From assembly GCF_014650055.1 (NCBI RefSeq), contig NZ_BMUF01000009.1:113194-177193 (forward strand): a DNA stretch of 64,000 nucleotides, given 5' to 3'. The position numbers and the translations under genes were made by a program. This document shows positions 61,108 through 64,000 of the stretch, piece by piece. Numbering within the stretch: position 1 is the first letter of the stretch; every line of letters starts with the position of its first letter. The DNA comes from Streptomyces malachitofuscus (GTDB lineage: Bacteria > Actinomycetota > Actinomycetes > Streptomycetales > Streptomycetaceae). Under the pieces are notes generated by a model. The model was not told the origin of the DNA. It made no database searches and was given only the letters and a program-made list of their open reading frames with translations.

Positions 61108-61736
61108 GCGAGCAGACGACCGGGCAGGCGGTGCCCCGCTTCCGGCGGCTCTCGCTGCGCAGCAACCGTCTGCTGCTGGTGGCGACCGGCTCGCTCATGG
61201 CCGCCCACCTGCCCACCCAGCTGCTCTGGGTGCGGCGGCAGCAGCCCTCGCTGGAGATCCAGGTGGTGCTGACGCGGGCGGCCGGGCAGTTCGTCGGCAA
61301 GGAGGCGCTGCACATGATCGCCGGACGGCCCGCCCTGGACGACGCCTGGGAACCCGGCGCCGACACCGCGGGCGCACGGCACGTGGAGTGGTCCCGCTGG
61401 GCCGAGCTGGCGGTGGTCTGGCCGGCGACCCTGCACTACACGGCCCGGCTGGCGCTGGGCCTGGCGGACTCCCCCAGCCTGCTGGCGCTGCACTGCACCG
61501 ACGCCCCGGTCGGTGTGGCCCCCTCGCTGCCGCCCGGGGGCTGGCAGTCCCCGGTGATGTCCGGTCACGTGGCGGCGCTCGAGGCACGTCCGGGCGTCAA
61601 GGTCGTCCCGCCCGAGCCGGGCCCGAGCATGACCACCGGGAAGTCGGACGCCTGGCTCTGCCCGCCGCTGAGCTCGGTGCTGCACCAGCTGGACCAGTGG
61701 GCCCACGACCGGCAGGAGACCGATGAGCGGCTATGA
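61104..61736 (+). CDS. EpiD/HFCD-family flavoprotein (Cys decarboxylase-like)
   Basis: A 210-residue HFCD flavoprotein. NRLLLVATGSLMAAHLPTQLLWV (residues 21-43), EIQVVLTRAAGQFV, ARHVEWSRWAELAVVWPATLHYTARLALGLAD (the active His and the PxxxN-type loop, here PATLHYT), and the substrate-clamp region SPVMSGHVAALEARPGVKVV. LanD-type members oxidatively decarboxylate a C-terminal Cys to a thioenol. The precursor at 54626 ends in Cys, supporting this role. Coupled to both neighbours by overlaps. Confidence 0.85.
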   Translation: MSEQTTGQAVPRFRRLSLRSNRLLLVATGSLMAAHLPTQLLWVRRQQPSLEIQVVLTRAAGQFVGKEALHMIAGRPALDDAWEPGADTAGARHVEWSRWAELAVVWPATLHYTARLALGLADSPSLLALHCTDAPVGVAPSLPPGGWQSPVMSGHVAALEARPGVKVVPPEPGPSMTTGKSDAWLCPPLSSVLHQLDQWAHDRQETDERL

Positions 61737-62913
61737 CGTGATCGTGGTCGGTGCCCGTTGCGCCGGCGCCGGCACCGCCCTGCTGCTGGCCCGGCAGGGG
61801 CGCAGGGTGCTGCTGCTGGACCGGGCGGCCTTCCCGAAGGACACCCTGTCCACCCTGTACATCCAGCTGCCGGGTGTCGCCGCGCTCGCCGACTGGGGTC
61901 TGCTGGACCGGCTGCGCGCCACCGGCTGTCCGCCGTTGGAGCGGGTGTCCTACCGGGCCGCGGGGATCACCGTGACCGGGTCGAGCCGGCCGGTGCGCGG
62001 GCAGCGGGTCAGCTATGCGCCGCGCCGCCATGTGCTGGACCAGTTGCTGGTCGACGCCGCGGTGGCGGCCGGCGCGGAGTTCCGGGACGCCACCACGGTG
62101 GGCGATCTGCTGTTCACGGACGGGCGGGTGACCGGTGTGCGCTGCCGCACCGCGGGCGGCCGCTGGGTGAGCGAGCGGGCCGCCCTGGTGGTCGGCGCGG
62201 ACGGCATGCGCTCGCAGGTGGCGCGGCGGGCCGGGGCGGAGGTGCTGACCAGTGCCCCGCCCAAGTCCTGCGCCTACTACGCGTTCTGGGACCTGCCGAG
62301 CGACGACGCGCTGACGATGACCCACGCCGACGGTGTGCTGGTCGGCGCGGCCGGTACCAACGGCGCCACCATCGTCACCTGCTACCTGCGCCAGCGGGAG
62401 TTCGCCCGGGCCCGGCAGCGGCCGCTGGAGGTCTACCTGGAGACCGTCCGCGAGCACGACGGCGAGCTCTACGAGCGGCTGCGCTCGGCCGAGCCGCCCG
62501 GGCGGCTGTACGGCACGGGCGACCAGCGGAACTTCATCCGGCGGGCCGCGGGCCCGGGGTGGGCGCTGGTGGGTGACGCCGCCGTGCACAAGGACTCGAT
62601 CACCGCCTGGGGCATCTCCGACGCCTTCCTGCAGGCCCAACTGCTCGCCCAGACCCTGGCCTCCGGCACGGCGCAGGACCGGGCGCTGGCCGAGTACGCC
62701 ACCACCCTGCGGAGGGTGGCGCAGGGCGGCTACGAAGCCACCCTGGCGGCCGCCGATCTGACCCTCGGCGACGACGAGCTCGCCCACCTGCGCCTCCTGG
62801 CCGACCACCCGGAGCTCGCCGAGCTCTACTTCTCGGTGGCCTCCGGCGCGGCCGCTCCCCAGGAGTACCGGGCCGCCCTCCGGGCCCACCCCCTGCCCGC
62901 GGCCGCCGGCTGA
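61723..62913 (+). CDS. FAD-dependent monooxygenase/oxidoreductase (PHBH fold)
   Basis: 396 residues. The FAD loop is YDVIVVGARCAGAGTALLLARQGRRVLLLDR (residues 4-34), followed by LVVGADGMRSQVARRAG and the FAD-binding GWALVGDAAVHKDSITAWGISDAFLQA. It resembles geranylgeranyl-reductase or halogenase-like flavoproteins, but the halogenase WxWxIP motif is absent. Last cistron of the RiPP operon, overlapping the decarboxylase by 14 bp. It may hydroxylate or oxidise the matured peptide, for example its Trp or an azole; inference. Confidence 0.82.
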   Translation: MSGYDVIVVGARCAGAGTALLLARQGRRVLLLDRAAFPKDTLSTLYIQLPGVAALADWGLLDRLRATGCPPLERVSYRAAGITVTGSSRPVRGQRVSYAPRRHVLDQLLVDAAVAAGAEFRDATTVGDLLFTDGRVTGVRCRTAGGRWVSERAALVVGADGMRSQVARRAGAEVLTSAPPKSCAYYAFWDLPSDDALTMTHADGVLVGAAGTNGATIVTCYLRQREFARARQRPLEVYLETVREHDGELYERLRSAEPPGRLYGTGDQRNFIRRAAGPGWALVGDAAVHKDSITAWGISDAFLQAQLLAQTLASGTAQDRALAEYATTLRRVAQGGYEATLAAADLTLGDDELAHLRLLADHPELAELYFSVASGAAAPQEYRAALRAHPLPAAAG

Positions 62914-62947
62914 ACCGCCGGCCGGACGGGCACGGGCGGCCGGGCGG

Positions 62948-63579
62948 TCACGGAGCAAGCAGCAGCAGGCCCTCGCCGCGCTCCTTGGCCGTCGCGTAAC
63001 GCCGGGCGAGGTCCTACCAGTTGACGACCTCCCACATGGCCTCGATGAAGTCGACCTTCTGGTTCCGGCATTGCAGGTAGCAGGCGTCGAAGACGAGGAT
63101 CGGGGTGGAACCCTGGCCGACGTTGCCCTGGTGGTCGTAGACCTGCTCGACGATCAGCCGCCCGCTCAGCGGCTCGTACGCAAGGACGCCCCAGCCCGAA
63201 CCCTGCGTGGTGGCCGACGCCTTGGACAGCTGTGCCTTGAAACCGGCGAAGGAGCCGAAGGACTCGGCGATGGCGTCCGCCAGTTCGCCCACGCCGTCCT
63301 TCTCCAGCTTCTCGCCGCCGCCGTCACCGGTCATGTTGTGCCAGTGGATCGAGTGGAGGATGTGGCCCGACAGATGGAAGGCCAGGTTCTTCTCCAGGCC
63401 GTTGACCGACCCCCACGCCTCCTTCTCCCGCGCCTCGGCCAGCTGGTCGAGGGTGTCGTTGGCCCCCTTCACATAGGCCGCGTGGTGCTTGTCGTGGTGC
63501 AGTTCGATGATCCCGGGGCTGATCACCGGGGCGAGCGCCGCGTAGTCGTACGGGAGTCAGGGAGCGTGTACAGGGCCAT
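62948..63579 (-). pseudogene. Fe/Mn superoxide dismutase with three inactivating lesions
   Basis: The ATG at 63579 begins MALYTLPD, but one base is missing near 63556, shifting the frame before the normal PYDYAALAP. The SOD frame resumes with VISPGIIELHHDKHHAAYVKG and runs on. At 63073-63090 the metal-ligand block DAWEHAF is reduced to DAC, losing the Asp-x-Trp-Glu-His context. After MWEVVNW a TAG (63014) replaces the usual Gln codon; 21 further codons (DLARRYATAKERG...) are still in frame to TGA 62948. No functional enzyme is expected. Confidence 0.88.
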
Positions 63580-63632
63580 GTCCGACGTGCTTCAGCCTCA
63601 TTGCCAATCATGGGAGGGCAATCCGAAGCCGC

Positions 63633-64000
63633 TCAGGGGCGCCGGGGCCGCAGCACCGGGGCGAGCAGGACGACGAGGAGTCCTGCGAGCGGCACCACGA
63701 GCAGCCCCACGCGCAGGCTGGTCGCGTCGGCGACGAGTCCGACGACCGGCGGGGAACACAGGAAGCCCAGGCGCATCAGCCAGGAGACGATCGTGAGCCC
63801 CGATCCGGGCTTGAGGCCGGGCAGTTCGTCGGCCTCGTGCATCGCCGCGGGGACGAGGGTCGCCACACCGAAGCCCGCCGCGGCGAAGCCGAGAACGGTT
63901 CCCGGCACCGTGGGCACGGCCAGCGCCAGCCCCATGCCGGCCGCCGCGACGAGCCCGCCGGCGCGGGCCACCTGCCGCTGGCCGAACCGGTCCACGAGCC
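63633..64000 (-). CDS. MFS transporter, C-terminal part
   Basis: Only the C-terminal 120 or so residues lie in the window; the gene continues beyond 64000. Four hydrophobic helices are visible, for example VPGTVLGFAAAGFGVATLVPAAMH, LTIVSWLMRLGFLCSPPVVGLVAD and LLVVPLAGLLVVLLAPVL, with a positively charged end RPRRP. Fits a YbjJ-like facilitator similar in type to the one at 48440. Substrate unknown. Confidence 0.75.
   Translation of the reverse strand, partial: LVDRFGQRQVARAGGLVAAAGMGLALAVPTVPGTVLGFAAAGFGVATLVPAAMHEADELPGLKPGSGLTIVSWLMRLGFLCSPPVVGLVADATSLRVGLLVVPLAGLLVVLLAPVLRPRRP

Noticed and set aside
61723..62913. Flavin-dependent halogenase
   Set aside because: The FAD loop is compatible, but the WxWxIP motif and the halogenase Lys region are not found, so only a monooxygenase or oxidoreductase call is supported.

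Overview
The window is chromosomal DNA of a Streptomyces or a very close actinomycete. GC content is very high, most starts follow GGAGG-type ribosome binding sites, GTG and TTG starts are common, and marker families such as DUF5999, DUF6099, SAV_2336/FxsT and a SepF paralogue are present. A dispersed repeat that I recall from many Streptomyces genomes also occurs. No rRNA, tRNA, insertion sequence or CRISPR array was seen.

Layout. 1-3.2 kb: a frameshifted unknown gene whose 3' end is tandemly duplicated, two small conserved proteins and an alpha/beta hydrolase. 3.2-11.7 kb: an aryl-CoA catabolic locus (RidA, acyl-CoA dehydrogenase, benzoate/2-aminobenzoate-type CoA ligase, PaaX-type regulator, salicylyl/2-aminobenzoyl-CoA hydroxylase-oxidoreductase, enoyl-CoA hydratase), interrupted by a sulfotransferase. 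One operator-like box precedes both of its main promoters. 11.9-14.6 kb: an anti-sigma-type ATPase and the arginine deiminase pair. 14.6-16.8 kb: an HExxH peptide-hydroxylase-like gene with a small TTG-start peptide, reminiscent of FxSxx-COOH RiPP loci. 17.3-26 kb: a cation/proton antiporter, then a coupled operon of VMAP-like protein, MoxR ATPase and a 1514-residue SAV_2336/NB-ARC/TPR protein (FxsT), which looks like a conflict or signalling system. 26-31 kb: a 140-bp minisatellite, then Pnkp and Hen1 RNA repair. 31-37 kb: housekeeping genes plus a truncated epoxide hydrolase. 36.8-44.3 kb: a das-like aminosugar locus (two GH3 enzymes, ABC importer, DasR-like GntR regulator) with several dre-like operators. 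44.4-49.7 kb: a compact, unfamiliar metabolite cassette (PhyH-type dioxygenase, DUF6271, PLP decarboxylase fused to GNAT, MFS exporter).

50-63 kb holds two glycosyltransferases, a truncated ParB/StrR-like regulator and a PseB-like sugar-nucleotide dehydratase. These are followed by the most striking system, a thiazole-forming RiPP cluster at 54.4-62.9 kb. Its 56-residue precursor ends in six cysteines with a C-terminal Cys. The modification genes are YcaO, a SagB-type dehydrogenase, two E1/ThiF-like zinc proteins, a second short nitroreductase-like protein, an EpiD-like flavoprotein decarboxylase and an FAD monooxygenase. An ORF made of tandem copies of the 5' end of the leader-binding gene sits inside the operon. 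The window closes with a superoxide dismutase pseudogene carrying three separate lesions and a partial MFS gene.

All functional calls come from reading motifs, gene order and remembered family features. No database search was run.
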